From CAWKEY01 sp963848675 (GTDB taxonomy: Bacteria > Pseudomonadota > Gammaproteobacteria > Methylococcales > Methylomonadaceae), in assembly GCA_963848675.1 (NCBI GenBank), contig CAWKEY010000024.1, forward strand, positions 186,001 through 250,000: a DNA stretch of 64,000 nucleotides, in the 5' to 3' direction. Position numbers and translations under genes: made by a program. Below are positions 45,865-55,923 of the stretch, piece after piece; position 1 is the first letter of the stretch, and every line of letters starts with the position of its first letter. The notes under the pieces were generated by a model. It ran no database searches. It was not told the DNA's origin and was given only the letters and a program-made list of their open reading frames with translations.

Positions 45865-47712
45865 ATGCAAAACAGTTTCCCCCTTTGGAAAAATCTACTC
45901 GTCCTGGCCGTTTTTTTGGTTTCGCTGATTTATGCGCTGCCCAATTTGTTTGGCGATGACCCTTCGGTTCAGGTGTCCCCGATTCGGGATGCCAAAATAG
46001 AGCAGACTCAAGCCAGTCAGATTGAAACGTCTGTCAAGGACGCAGGATTGGTGCCTAAAGCCTTCGAATACCAGGATGGCCGTATCCTGGCGCGCTTTAA
46101 TAATACTGATGACCAGCTGAAAGCCGCAGATATGCTCAGGGATGCTATGGGTAGCGATTATACGGTTGCCTTGAATCTTGCTCCGACTACGCCGGCCTGG
46201 TTAAGGGCTATCGGCGCTCAGGCGATGTATCTGGGTCTGGATTTGCGCGGTGGCGTACATTTTCTGCTGGAAGTGGATATGGATGCGGCTGTTAAACAAG
46301 CTGTGGAGCGTTACCACGATGATGTGCGCCTGGGATTGAGAACCGCAAAGCTGCGCTATCAGTCGGTTGCCAATGAAAAAGATCACATTAACATAACGCT
46401 AAAGTCTGCAGATGATAAACCGGCCGTGTTGGCCCTGCTGCAGAAAGATTTTCGCGGCCTGGATATTACCGAGCCGGACGCACAAGACCAAATTTGGCTG
46501 AACATCTCTGAAAAGGAAGAGCGCGAGATTAAAAAGTTCGCCGTTGCGCAAAATATGACCACGTTGCGTAACCGGGTTAATGAGTTGGGCGTTGCCGAGC
46601 CGGTCATTCAGCAACAAGGTGAAAACCGCATCGTCGTTCAGTTGCCGGGTGTGCAGGATACGACCCGCGCCAAGGAAATTCTGGGAACAACCGCGACCCT
46701 GGAATACCGCCTGGTTGATGTTGAGCATGATGTGCAGCAAGCGGTTGCCGGACATGTGCCAGTGGGCAGCCGGCTGTATTACGATAAAAACGGTGCGCCA
46801 ATTCTGTTGGATAAGCGCATTATCGTTACCGGTGATCAAATTGTCGATGCCTCCTCCGGGATTGATCAGGAGAGCAGACCGGCGGTCTTTATCTCCTTGA
46901 ACGGCGTGGGGGCCGCGAAAATGGGTAAACTGACCCAGGAAAATGTCGGCAAGCCCATGGCGGTGGTGTTCATTGAATACAAAGTCGACACCCGCATAGT
47001 CAATGGCGAGAAAGTCCGCCATAAGGAAAAAGTGGAAAAAGTCATCAGTGTGGCGACCATCCAGGGGGTTTTCAGCAAACGCTTCCAGACAACCGGTCTG
47101 GATAGCCCGCAAGACGCGCGCAATCTGTCGCTGTTGCTAAGAGCCGGAGCACTCGCGGCACCGGTTGATATTGTCGAAGAGCGCACCGTAGGGCCAAGTC
47201 TTGGACAAGATAACATCAACAAGGGTGTATTGTCTTTTGCAGTGGGTTTTGCGTTGGTCGTGTTGTTTATGGCGGTTTATTACAGGCTGTTTGGCGTGGT
47301 TGCCAATATGGCGCTGGCGTTTAACGTGGTCATTATCGTAGCCGTTTTGTCGATGTTGCAGGCGACGCTGACCTTGCCGGGTATAGCCGGGATTATCTTG
47401 ACCGTAGGTATGTCGGTTGATGCCAACGTGTTGATTTTTGAACGTATCAAGGAAGAGATCAGAAACGGCAACACGCCGCAATCAAGCATATTCATTGGTT
47501 TTGAAAAAGCCTTTGCGACCATTCTTGATTCCAACATCACCACGCTGTTAGTGGCGGTCATGTTATTTGCCTTTGGTACCGGATCGGTCAAAGGTTTTGC
47601 GGTCACGCTGATCATTGGTATTTTGTCATCCATGTTTACTGCCATTACCGGCACACGGATGATTATTAACTGGATCTATGGCAACCGCAGGGTTGAGAAA
47701 TTATCCATTTAG
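45865..47712 (+). CDS. secD: Protein translocase subunit SecD
   Basis: 615 residues, six membrane segments with a large periplasmic domain between TM1 and TM2. GLDLRGGVHFLLEVDMD and the TM4-6 block GMSVDANVLIFERIKEEIRNG are the SecD signatures. Works with SecF to use the proton gradient to pull proteins out of SecYEG. 79 bp after yajC. Confidence 0.97.
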   Translation: MQNSFPLWKNLLVLAVFLVSLIYALPNLFGDDPSVQVSPIRDAKIEQTQASQIETSVKDAGLVPKAFEYQDGRILARFNNTDDQLKAADMLRDAMGSDYTVALNLAPTTPAWLRAIGAQAMYLGLDLRGGVHFLLEVDMDAAVKQAVERYHDDVRLGLRTAKLRYQSVANEKDHINITLKSADDKPAVLALLQKDFRGLDITEPDAQDQIWLNISEKEEREIKKFAVAQNMTTLRNRVNELGVAEPVIQQQGENRIVVQLPGVQDTTRAKEILGTTATLEYRLVDVEHDVQQAVAGHVPVGSRLYYDKNGAPILLDKRIIVTGDQIVDASSGIDQESRPAVFISLNGVGAAKMGKLTQENVGKPMAVVFIEYKVDTRIVNGEKVRHKEKVEKVISVATIQGVFSKRFQTTGLDSPQDARNLSLLLRAGALAAPVDIVEERTVGPSLGQDNINKGVLSFAVGFALVVLFMAVYYRLFGVVANMALAFNVVIIVAVLSMLQATLTLPGIAGIILTVGMSVDANVLIFERIKEEIRNGNTPQSSIFIGFEKAFATILDSNITTLLVAVMLFAFGTGSVKGFAVTLIIGILSSMFTAITGTRMIINWIYGNRRVEKLSI

Positions 47713-47783
47713 CCAGGCCATGGGTGAAGTTAACTTGATCAGCCTATTGAGTATGATCCGTTGCAATTTTAGAAGATAAGAAT

Positions 47784-48710
47784 ATGAAGACAACAAATAT
47801 AGATTTTATAGGCAACCGGAAAATAGCTTTGATCTTTTCCGGACTCTTGATGGTGATTTCGATAGCCTCGCTGGCTGTGCGCGGATTGCAGATGGGTATC
47901 GATTTCACCGGTGGTACGCTGATTGAAGTCGGTTATCAACAAACGGCCGATTTAACGGCGCTGCGTAATACCTTGGATGCAGCCGGTTTTAAAGATGCGA
48001 CCGTGCAAAACTTTGGTACCACCAAAGATGTGCTGATCCGCTTGAAACCTCATGAGGACGTCAGCAGTAAGGATTTAAGCGATAAAGTGCTTGAGGTTAT
48101 CAACAAGAGCACGGCAGAGCCGGTCAGTTTGCGCCGGGTAGAATTCGTCGGCCCGCAAGTCGGTGATGATCTGGCCGAAGATGGCTTTCTGGCCTTGCTG
48201 TATTCAACGATAGGCATTTTGATTTACGTGGCCTGGCGTTTTGAATGGAAATTCTCGTTAGGCGCAGTCATGGCGACTTTTCACGATGTCATTGTAACTT
48301 TAGGCGTATTCTCGGTTTTTGGTCTGGAGTTCGATTTGACGGTATTGGCCGCGATTCTGGCGTTGATCGGGTATTCATTGAACGATACCATCGTGGTTTA
48401 TGACCGCATCCGGGAAAATTTCAGAACATTAAGAAAAGAATCCACCGAAGAAATCATGAATATTTCAGTTAATGTCACCCTAAGCCGAACCATCATGACC
48501 TCTTTGACGGTGATTCTGGTGCTGGTGTCTCTGTTCTTTTTAGGCGGCGAAGTGATTCACAACTTTTCCATCGCCCTGTTGTTCGGGGTGATTTTTGGCA
48601 CCTACTCGTCCATTTTTATCGCCAGTCCCGCAGCTTTAATCCTGGGTATCAGTCCGGCAGACTTGATGATACCGGTTAAAGAAGGCGCTGATTTGGATAC
48701 CAGACCCTAA
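47784..48710 (+). CDS. secF: Protein translocase subunit SecF
   Basis: 308 residues: TM1, periplasmic MGIDFTGGTLIEVGY block and the C-terminal GYSLNDTIVVYDRIRENF. Six membrane segments as expected. Partner of SecD, encoded 71 bp downstream of it. Confidence 0.97.
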   Translation: MKTTNIDFIGNRKIALIFSGLLMVISIASLAVRGLQMGIDFTGGTLIEVGYQQTADLTALRNTLDAAGFKDATVQNFGTTKDVLIRLKPHEDVSSKDLSDKVLEVINKSTAEPVSLRRVEFVGPQVGDDLAEDGFLALLYSTIGILIYVAWRFEWKFSLGAVMATFHDVIVTLGVFSVFGLEFDLTVLAAILALIGYSLNDTIVVYDRIRENFRTLRKESTEEIMNISVNVTLSRTIMTSLTVILVLVSLFFLGGEVIHNFSIALLFGVIFGTYSSIFIASPAALILGISPADLMIPVKEGADLDTRP

Positions 48711-48724
48711 GCCGGTCAGGTTTC

Positions 48725-48754
48725 TTCGAAATACGGCGGCTGATCAGGTATAAT
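48725..48754 (+). promoter_or_regulatory. Possible sigma-70 promoter of the ndk operon
   Basis: A perfect TATAAT at 48749-48754 lies 44 bp before ndk. The -35 (TTCGAA, 18-bp spacing) is weak. Confidence 0.3.
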
Positions 48755-48797
48755 CGGCCGCTTATAAATACTTATTCACACTTGGAGTTTTAAAAAA

Positions 48798-49229
48798 ATG
48801 GCGATAGAACGCACTTTTTCCATCATTAAGCCTGACGCAGTGGCAAAAAATGCTATCGGTGAAATTTACAGCCGATTCGAAAAAAATGGCCTGAAAATCG
48901 TTGCTGCAAAAATGCTGCACTTGACCCAGGCACAAGCCGAAGGTTTTTACGCAGAGCATAAAGAGCGCGGTTTCTTTAATGATCTGGTGGCATTTATGAT
49001 TTCAGGCCCCGTGATCATGCAAGTGCTGGAAGGTGAAAACGCGGTTCTTAAGCATCGCGAAATAATGGGTGCTACCAACCCTAAAGAAGCAGCTGCCGGC
49101 ACTATCCGCGCTGACTTTGCCAACAGCATTGATGAAAATGCCGTGCATGGATCAGACGCTGTCGCTACCGCTCAAAGAGAAATTGCTTACTTTTTCTCGG
49201 ATAATGAAATCTGTGCTAGAACCCGTTAA
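48798..49229 (+). CDS. ndk: Nucleoside diphosphate kinase
   Basis: 143 residues; FSIIKPDAV at the N-terminus and the phosphorylated His117 in AVHGSD. Exchanges the gamma phosphate between nucleoside triphosphates. First gene of a conserved operon; its 3' end overlaps rlmN by 26 bases. Confidence 0.97.
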   Translation: MAIERTFSIIKPDAVAKNAIGEIYSRFEKNGLKIVAAKMLHLTQAQAEGFYAEHKERGFFNDLVAFMISGPVIMQVLEGENAVLKHREIMGATNPKEAAAGTIRADFANSIDENAVHGSDAVATAQREIAYFFSDNEICARTR

Positions 49230-50316
49230 CACAAAAACCATCAATCTGCTCGATTTCGACAGAAAAGGTCTGGAGGCCTTTTTTGTCGAGATAGGCGAGA
49301 AGCCTTTCCGGGCCACGCAATTGCTTAAATGGATTTATCAGGAAGACATCGACGATTTCGACCTGATGACCAATTTAAGCAAATCCCTGCGGGCTTATTT
49401 GCATGAGCACTGCACTATCGCGACACCTGAGATCGTCGTTGAACAGATTGCCACAGACGGCACGCGCAAATGGGTATTACAAACCGCTTGCGGCAACCGG
49501 ATCGAAACTGTTTTTATTCCTGAAGAAGGCCGCGGCACCTTGTGTGTATCGTCGCAGGTCGGTTGTGCCTTGGCTTGCAGCTTTTGTTCAACGGCTCAGC
49601 AGGGCTTTAATCGCAATCTGACTACAGCGGAAATTATTGGTCAGCTCTATGTCGCGCAAAAACGTCTGGGCGCAGAAAAAAGAATCACCAATGTGGTCAT
49701 GATGGGCATGGGTGAACCGTTGCTTAATTTTGACAATGTCATCGCCGCCATGAACTTGATGATGGATGATTTTGTTTACGGGTTGTCCAAGCGCCGCGTC
49801 ACTATCAGCACTTCGGGCGTGGTGCCGGCCATGTACCGGTTAACCGAAGTCTGCGATGTCAGTCTGGCCGTGTCATTACATGCGGTAACCGATGAACTGA
49901 GGGATGAGCTGGTGCCAATCAATAAAAAGTATCCGTTGCAGGAATTGCTGGCGGCTTGCAGGGATAACGCAAAAATTGCGCCACGGCGCAAAATCACCTT
50001 TGAATATGTGATGCTCGATGGCGTAAACGATTCCATGCAGGATGCCAGAGGGCTGATTAAATTGCTGAAAACGGTGCCGTCAAAGCTCAATTTGATCCCG
50101 TTTAATCCTTTTCCCAATTCACCTTACCGCTGTTCCAGCAGTGCAACGATTGAACGTTTCCGCGTGCTGTTGAATGATGCCGGTATTGTCACCACGGTCA
50201 GACGTACCCGCGGCGATGATATTGATGCCGCCTGCGGTCAGCTGGTTGGCAAGGTGCAGGATAAAAGTCGTAGACATTTGAAAATGCAATCAGCGAGCGC
50301 AGAACGTGCGGCATGA
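49204..50316 (+). CDS. rlmN: 23S rRNA/tRNA adenine-C2 methyltransferase
   Basis: 370 residues from ATG 49204 (a GTG at 49213 is also possible). Radical-SAM cluster Cys121, Cys125, Cys128 (CALACSFC). The C-terminal Cys in DDIDAACGQL is the methyl-carrying mechanistic residue of RlmN. Methylates A2503 of 23S rRNA and A37 of several tRNAs. The ORF seen from 49069 adds residues read antiparallel to ndk coding and is not used. Confidence 0.95.
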   Translation: MKSVLEPVNTKTINLLDFDRKGLEAFFVEIGEKPFRATQLLKWIYQEDIDDFDLMTNLSKSLRAYLHEHCTIATPEIVVEQIATDGTRKWVLQTACGNRIETVFIPEEGRGTLCVSSQVGCALACSFCSTAQQGFNRNLTTAEIIGQLYVAQKRLGAEKRITNVVMMGMGEPLLNFDNVIAAMNLMMDDFVYGLSKRRVTISTSGVVPAMYRLTEVCDVSLAVSLHAVTDELRDELVPINKKYPLQELLAACRDNAKIAPRRKITFEYVMLDGVNDSMQDARGLIKLLKTVPSKLNLIPFNPFPNSPYRCSSSATIERFRVLLNDAGIVTTVRRTRGDDIDAACGQLVGKVQDKSRRHLKMQSASAERAA

Positions 50317-51055
50317 ATTCAGCAACAAAATCAAGCAACTCATTGTGCTCTTGCTGTCCGGCTTATTGGCAGCCTGTGCGACATCATCCGGCAATCGTGA
50401 GGCCTCCGATAATTATTATCAGTTGGGTGTGCGCTATCTGAACATGAATAAAATCGAATTGGCAAAAGGGAATCTTGAGCGGTCTCTTGAGAAAGATTCG
50501 AGCAATGCCCAGGCGCATAACGCACTGGCTTTTTTGTATGAAAAAATAAACCAGTACGAGGCCGCGGAAGACCAGTACGAGGCAGCACTCAATCTGGCTC
50601 CGGACGATTTGGGCGCGCTCAATAATTTTGGCCGTTTCCTGTGTGAGCACGGAAAACAGGAGCGCGGTATGGCTTTGTTAACGCAAGCCATTTCTGCACC
50701 TATGAATGACAAGCCCTGGATGGCTTTGACGAATGCCGGGCGCTGCCAGCTCCAAATGAAAAACCGTCCGGCTGCCGAAGACTATTTCAGAAAGGCACTG
50801 CAATTGAATCCAGTCTATGCGCCAGCATTGCAGGAAATGCAAAAAATCAGTTACCAAAAAAGCGATTTTTGGGCAGCAAAAGGTTACCTGGAAAGGTATC
50901 TGGGCGTCGCCGAACATAACTCAGAGTCATTATGGTTGGCCATGCAAACGGAGCGCGCCTTGGGTAACGAGAAAATGGCCGAAAAATACCGAATCCGCTT
51001 GCTGGAAAAATTCCCGCTATCGGATGAAGCAAAAAAAATCAAACCTGCGCGTTAA
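50306..51055 (+). CDS. pilF: Type IV pilus biogenesis lipoprotein PilF/PilW
   Basis: 249 residues from GTG, overlapping rlmN by 11 bases. Lipoprotein signal with lipobox LAAC (Cys24), then about six TPR repeats (NAQAHNALAFLYEKINQYE and LGALNNFGRFLCEHGKQ). PilF pilots the PilQ secretin to the outer membrane. In many gammaproteobacteria rodZ and ispG follow; here hisS follows directly. Confidence 0.92.
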   Translation: MRHEFSNKIKQLIVLLLSGLLAACATSSGNREASDNYYQLGVRYLNMNKIELAKGNLERSLEKDSSNAQAHNALAFLYEKINQYEAAEDQYEAALNLAPDDLGALNNFGRFLCEHGKQERGMALLTQAISAPMNDKPWMALTNAGRCQLQMKNRPAAEDYFRKALQLNPVYAPALQEMQKISYQKSDFWAAKGYLERYLGVAEHNSESLWLAMQTERALGNEKMAEKYRIRLLEKFPLSDEAKKIKPAR

Positions 51056-51071
51056 GTCAGCAGCAATCAAC

Positions 51072-52346
51072 ATGGCAAAGATATTACAAGCAATTCGCGG
51101 GATGCACGATGTGCTGCCCGATCAGACGCCGTTGTGGCGTCACGCAGAACGCATTATCGAAGAGGTGCTTGGCGCCTATGGCTATAGCGAAATACGGTTT
51201 CCCATCCTGGAAAAAACCGAACTTTTCAAGCGCTCTATTGGTGAAGTTACCGATATTGTTGAAAAAGAAATGTACACCTTCGATGACAGGAATGGTGATT
51301 CCTTAACCCTGCGTCCGGAAGGGACGGCGGGTTGTTTGAGAGCCTGTCTGGAGCATGGATTACTGCATAATCAGGTGCATCGGCTGTGGTATTACGGGCC
51401 CATGTATCGTCATGAGCGTCCGCAAAAAGGGCGTTATCGCCAGTTTTATCAATTGGGTGTTGAAACCTATGGCATGGCCGGGCCGGACATTGATGCCGAG
51501 TTGATCCTGTTGATCGACCGCTTATGGAAACGCCTGGGTGTGCGCGACAAAGTGCGCCTGCAGGTTAATTCATTGGGCACGATTGACGAGCGCATCCACT
51601 ACCGCGAAAAACTGGTGACGTATTTTCGCGGCCATCTGGACCAATTGGACGAGGATAGCTTGCGGCGGCTGGAAACCAACCCCTTGCGCATCTTGGATAC
51701 CAAGAATCCGGCCATGCAAGACGTGGTTGCCAATGCGCCGGAATTGATGGATTATCTGGGCGATGACAGTCTTCTACATTTCAACACCTTGACAGCAACA
51801 CTCGATGATTTGGGGATCCCCTACGAACTCAATACCCGATTGGTGCGCGGGCTTGATTATTACAGCAAGACCGTTTTCGAATGGGTAACCGATGAACTCG
51901 GAGCTCAGGGCACGGTCTGTGCCGGGGGACGTTACGATGGCCTGATTGAGCAATTGGGTGGCAAGGCAAACCATGCGACCGGTTTTGCGATGGGCATTGA
52001 GCGGCTATTGGCGTTGATGGAAACCTCGGCGCAGGTTCAGCTTGAAAGGGCAATTGATGTCTACATGATACGGGTAGGTGAAATAGCTGAACAGGCGGGC
52101 ATGCGTTTTGCCGAGGACATCAGAAACGCAATGCCTGGATTGAAATTGCAGGTCAATTGTGGCGGCGGCAGTTTTAAGAGCCAGTTTAAAAAAGCCGACA
52201 AGAGTGGCGCAGAGTACGCACTTATTCTCGGCGATGATGAAGTCAGCCGCGGAGTTGCCGGCGTTAAATCCTTGCGCCAGGAGCAAGAGCAGCTGTACTT
52301 GTCTGAGCAGGACATGCTAGCTTTTTTGAAGGCGCAGTTGAGTTGA
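51072..52346 (+). CDS. hisS: Histidyl-tRNA synthetase
   Basis: 424 residues from MAKILQAIRGMHDVLPDQ. Class II motifs are visible: YGPMYRHERPQKGRYRQFYQ (motif 2) and the His-A region LVRGLDYYSKTVFEW. The C-terminal anticodon-binding domain is present. 16 bp after pilF. Confidence 0.97.
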   Translation: MAKILQAIRGMHDVLPDQTPLWRHAERIIEEVLGAYGYSEIRFPILEKTELFKRSIGEVTDIVEKEMYTFDDRNGDSLTLRPEGTAGCLRACLEHGLLHNQVHRLWYYGPMYRHERPQKGRYRQFYQLGVETYGMAGPDIDAELILLIDRLWKRLGVRDKVRLQVNSLGTIDERIHYREKLVTYFRGHLDQLDEDSLRRLETNPLRILDTKNPAMQDVVANAPELMDYLGDDSLLHFNTLTATLDDLGIPYELNTRLVRGLDYYSKTVFEWVTDELGAQGTVCAGGRYDGLIEQLGGKANHATGFAMGIERLLALMETSAQVQLERAIDVYMIRVGEIAEQAGMRFAEDIRNAMPGLKLQVNCGGGSFKSQFKKADKSGAEYALILGDDEVSRGVAGVKSLRQEQEQLYLSEQDMLAFLKAQLS

Positions 52347-52436
52347 CAACAACAGCTCAAATCAATCTTTGTAGCCAGGTATGCCGGTTCAAATCAAATT
52401 TAGTAAGTATTTAATATTACAAACAAGAGAAAGCAA

Positions 52437-53084
52437 GTGGAAATATACGATACAGAAGAAGAACAGGTTGAGGCCTTAAAAAGATGGTGGAAGGAGAATG
52501 GCCAATCCACCATTGCCGGTCTGGTTGTGGGTATTGCAGTGATTCTGGGCTGGAATTACTGGCAAGGACACAAGAAAGACCAGGCCTTGCAAGCATCAGC
52601 GCTTTATGACCAGTTAATGAAGGCGGTGACTGAAGACAACAAGGAGCCGGCAGGAAAGTTGGCCGAACGCCTTCAGGAACAGTTTCGTGCAACCCCTTAT
52701 GCGACCTACAGTGGTCTTTCACAGGCAAAAATAAAAGTTCAACAAGGCGACACGGCGGCAGCCAAGCAGATTCTTGAAAAGATTGCTCGCGATTCGAATC
52801 AAGAGTTGGGTAACGTGGCCAAGTTAAGGCTGGTGCGCTTAATGCTGGCAGCAGGCGAATATGAGCAGGGTCTGAAATTGATTGCTGAAGTTGATCCGGC
52901 CGCGGCCGCAAGTTTTTCGGGCAATTATGATGAACTGGTCGGCGATCTTTACGTGGCTTTAGACCGTTTGGATGAAGCCCGCACATCCTATCAGAAGGCG
53001 CTAAGAGATGGCCATCAGTCCCCCTTTTTGCAAGCCAAGATTGATGATCTGACTGCGCCTGAAATCGTAGAAATTAAAAAATAA
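52437..53084 (+). CDS. yfgM: YfgM-type tetratricopeptide membrane protein
   Basis: 215 residues from GTG (AAGAGAAAGCA upstream). It has a short cytosolic N-terminus, EEQVEALKRWWKENG, one membrane helix (STIAGLVVGIAVILGW), then a periplasmic TPR domain. YfgM links SecYEG with periplasmic chaperones. Directly before bamB with one-base overlap. Confidence 0.93.
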   Translation: MEIYDTEEEQVEALKRWWKENGQSTIAGLVVGIAVILGWNYWQGHKKDQALQASALYDQLMKAVTEDNKEPAGKLAERLQEQFRATPYATYSGLSQAKIKVQQGDTAAAKQILEKIARDSNQELGNVAKLRLVRLMLAAGEYEQGLKLIAEVDPAAAASFSGNYDELVGDLYVALDRLDEARTSYQKALRDGHQSPFLQAKIDDLTAPEIVEIKK

Positions 53085-54271
53085 TGCGCCTGATTACGCT
53101 GTTGCTATGCTGTTTGGGCTTGGTTGGTTGTGCGGCATGGGATACAGCCTCCGAGTCCATTTCAGGCATTTCCGATTATTTTCTGGGCGGTCAGGATAAT
53201 ACCGAGCCGCCTGCCGAATTGGTGGACTATTCGCCCGAGAGCGAGATCGAAGTGCTCTGGAAGGAAACGGTCGGCGTCGGTGCCGATGAGCAGACGCTAA
53301 GACTCGTTCCCGCCGTAGGCAATGGCAAAGTCCTGGCAGCAGATCGAGAAGGTTTGGTGCAGGCCCGGGATGCCAGAACCGGTGACTTGCTTTGGGAGGT
53401 CGAATCCGAAGTACCGTTTTCCGGAGGACCTGGTCTTGGCGCAGGAACCGTGATTTTGGGCACCAGTGATGCCGAAGTGCTCGCCTTAAATATTGAAAAC
53501 GGCGAGCAGCTTTGGAAAACCAAGGTTTCCAGCGAAGTGCTCTCGGTTCCGGTGGTTGCCAAGGGCATGGTCATGGTGCGCACCACCGATGGTGTCCTGG
53601 TCGCGCTTGATGAAAGAACTGGCGGCAAACGCTGGAGTTATGAGCTTACGGTGCCGGCATTAAGCATACGCGGCACATCATCACCGCTGATTGTCGAGGA
53701 CAATGTCATCAGCGGCTACGATAATGGCAAGTTAATAGCTTTGCGTTTGCAGGACGGTAAAAATGTTTGGGAAACCAGTATCGCTGTTCCTTCTGGACGC
53801 TCTGAAGTTGAAAGACTGGTCGATCTGGACGTGGATCCGATTGAAAGCCAGGGCATTGTTTATACTGCCAGCTATCAAGGCGGGGTCAGTGCGGTTTCGG
53901 AGCTGGATGGTGATGTATTATGGCGCAAAGAGGACGTTTCTTCTTTCGCAGGTTTAAGCCATGATTCACGCTACCTATATGTGACGGATTCAAAAAGCCA
54001 CGTCTGGCAGCTGGATCAGCGTAACGGCGCGTCCTTGTGGAAGCAGCAGGATTTGCATCACAGAAAACTGACCGCGCCGCTGGCTTATGAGAATTATGTG
54101 GTAGTGGGTGATTTTGAAGGTTATGTGCACTGGTTATCGAATACCGACGGCAGACAGATGGGCCGTGAACAGATCACGGATAGCCCCATCGATGCCAGGC
54201 CGGTTGTTGCCGATGGCATTGTTTATATTTATGCAAAAAACGGCAAACTTGCCGCTTTAAAAGCTCGATGA
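53084..54271 (+). CDS. bamB: Outer-membrane assembly lipoprotein BamB
   Basis: 395 residues. Lipobox LVGC (Cys16), then an eight-bladed beta-propeller of PQQ-like repeats (GDLLWEVESEV, GEQLWKTKVSS, GKRWSYEL, GKNVWETS, GDVLWRKED, GASLWKQ and so on). Part of the BAM complex that inserts barrels. TAATG overlap with yfgM; der follows 7 bases on. Confidence 0.96.
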   Translation: MRLITLLLCCLGLVGCAAWDTASESISGISDYFLGGQDNTEPPAELVDYSPESEIEVLWKETVGVGADEQTLRLVPAVGNGKVLAADREGLVQARDARTGDLLWEVESEVPFSGGPGLGAGTVILGTSDAEVLALNIENGEQLWKTKVSSEVLSVPVVAKGMVMVRTTDGVLVALDERTGGKRWSYELTVPALSIRGTSSPLIVEDNVISGYDNGKLIALRLQDGKNVWETSIAVPSGRSEVERLVDLDVDPIESQGIVYTASYQGGVSAVSELDGDVLWRKEDVSSFAGLSHDSRYLYVTDSKSHVWQLDQRNGASLWKQQDLHHRKLTAPLAYENYVVVGDFEGYVHWLSNTDGRQMGREQITDSPIDARPVVADGIVYIYAKNGKLAALKAR

Positions 54272-54278
54272 GGGCAAT

Positions 54279-55670
54279 ATGTTACCTGTAATAGCCCTGG
54301 TAGGGCGGCCGAATGTTGGCAAATCAACGCTGTTTAATTATTTAACGCGCAGCCGGGAAGCCCTGGTTGCCGATTTTCCGGGCTTAACCCGGGACCGCCA
54401 ATATGGCCGGGTCAAGCGCGGCAAACGTGATTTTCTGGTAGTCGATACCGGCGGTATAGCGGATGATGCCGAAGGCATAGAAAGTGCAGCCCGCAAGCAG
54501 GTACAGATTGCCCTGGAAGAAGCCGACATTGTCTTTTTCATGGTCGATGCCCGCGAAGGCCTGAGTGCTTCCGATCATATTATTGCCAATAGCCTCAGAA
54601 AGCTCGACAAACCCGTCGTCCTCGTCACCAACAAGGTTGACGGCATCAATGCCGATGTCGCTGCTGCTGAGTTTCATGCCTTGGCCTTGGGTGAGCCGGT
54701 ACAAATCGCCGCCTCGCATGGCCGTGGTGTGCATGAATTGCTGGAGCGAATTGATGAGCTGTTGCCGCCGGACGACGAAGATCTTGAAGAAATCCCCAAA
54801 GGCATCGGTATTGCCGTCGTCGGCCGGCCCAATGTCGGCAAATCAACATTGGTCAACCGCTTGCTGGGTGAAGAACGCGTCGTCGTCTTCGATGAGCCCG
54901 GCACCACCCGTGACAGCATCTACATTCCTTTTGAGCGTAACGGCAAACTCTATACGGTGGTCGATACCGCTGGCATGCGCAGGCGCGCCAAAGTGTCGGA
55001 GGTAATTGAAAAATTCAGCGTAATCAAGACCTTGCAGGCGATTGAAAAATCCAATGTGGTCGTTTATTTAATTGACGCCAGCGAAGGTGTTACCGATCAG
55101 GATGCGCACTTGCTGGGGCTGGTGCTGGAAGCGGGCAGGGCCTTGATTATTGGTCTTAATAAATGGGATGGGTTGACTCTGGAACAGAAGCAAACCGTCA
55201 AACGGCAAATGGACTTAAAGCTTTCATTTGTTGATTTTGCCGAAAAGCATCCCATTTCCGCGCTGCACGGCAGCGGCGTCGGCAAATTGTTTGACGTCGT
55301 CCATGAATTGTACGATGCCGCCATGCTGGATATGTCGACGCCGGCACTGACCCGGATTTTAAAAGAAGCGACTGATGCGCACCAGCCGCCCTTGGTCAAC
55401 GGGCGTCGAATTAAACTAAAATACGCCCATCAGGGCGGCCGCAATCCACCGATTGTGGTCATTCATGGTGTGCAAACCGATGTCTTGCCGCAGTCCTACA
55501 AACGCTATTTGATCAATTATTTCCGCGACAAGCTGGGCCTGGCGGGAACGCCGATCCGCCTGGAATTCAAGTCACCGGAAAACCCGTTTAAAGATCAAAA
55601 AAACAAACTGTCAGACCGGCAGCTGCAAAAACGCAAGCGCCTGATGCAACACAGCAAAAGCAAAAAGTAG
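54279..55670 (+). CDS. der: Ribosome assembly GTPase Der (EngA)
   Basis: 463 residues, two G domains each with GRPNVGKS (near residues 8 and 185) and DTGG/DTAG boxes, plus the KH-like C-terminal domain ending in a Lys-rich tail. Needed for 50S assembly. End of the ndk-to-der operon. Confidence 0.97.
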   Translation: MLPVIALVGRPNVGKSTLFNYLTRSREALVADFPGLTRDRQYGRVKRGKRDFLVVDTGGIADDAEGIESAARKQVQIALEEADIVFFMVDAREGLSASDHIIANSLRKLDKPVVLVTNKVDGINADVAAAEFHALALGEPVQIAASHGRGVHELLERIDELLPPDDEDLEEIPKGIGIAVVGRPNVGKSTLVNRLLGEERVVVFDEPGTTRDSIYIPFERNGKLYTVVDTAGMRRRAKVSEVIEKFSVIKTLQAIEKSNVVVYLIDASEGVTDQDAHLLGLVLEAGRALIIGLNKWDGLTLEQKQTVKRQMDLKLSFVDFAEKHPISALHGSGVGKLFDVVHELYDAAMLDMSTPALTRILKEATDAHQPPLVNGRRIKLKYAHQGGRNPPIVVIHGVQTDVLPQSYKRYLINYFRDKLGLAGTPIRLEFKSPENPFKDQKNKLSDRQLQKRKRLMQHSKSKK

Positions 55671-55717
55671 GTGGATGGGATTTCAATACCCTCATTAGGT
55701 ATGAACTTAAGGCATAA

Positions 55718-55788
55718 AACCACGAAGACACGAAGTTCACGAATAAAAACCAAGATAAAAACTTCGTGTTCTTCGTGTCTTCGTGGTT
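55718..55788. repeat. CCACGAAGACACGAAG inverted repeat
   Basis: AACCACGAAGACACGAAG...CACGAA and its complement TTCGTG...CTTCGTGTCTTCGTGGTT, two 26-bp arms with a 19-bp spacer. This is a well-known dispersed bacterial element; it also creates spurious ORFs rich in HEDTKNTK and RRHEEHE. Confidence 0.9.
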
Positions 55789-55923
55789 GATTAAGCAATC
55801 TGCTTGCATTCTTAGGCTGATTGAATATACGCGCATTGTGCTTAAGTTGATGCTTATGAGGCTGGTTTTTCAATACCCTGACGATTTACTTTTAATATCA
55901 CCCTAACAAATGTGGAAATAACC

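Noticed and set aside
46399..47112. 237-codon minus-strand frame
   Set aside because: Antisense to secD, an unmistakable gene.
55595..55873. Small minus-strand ORFs rich in RRHEEHE/HEDTKNTK
   Set aside because: They are produced by the dispersed inverted repeat at 55718-55788.
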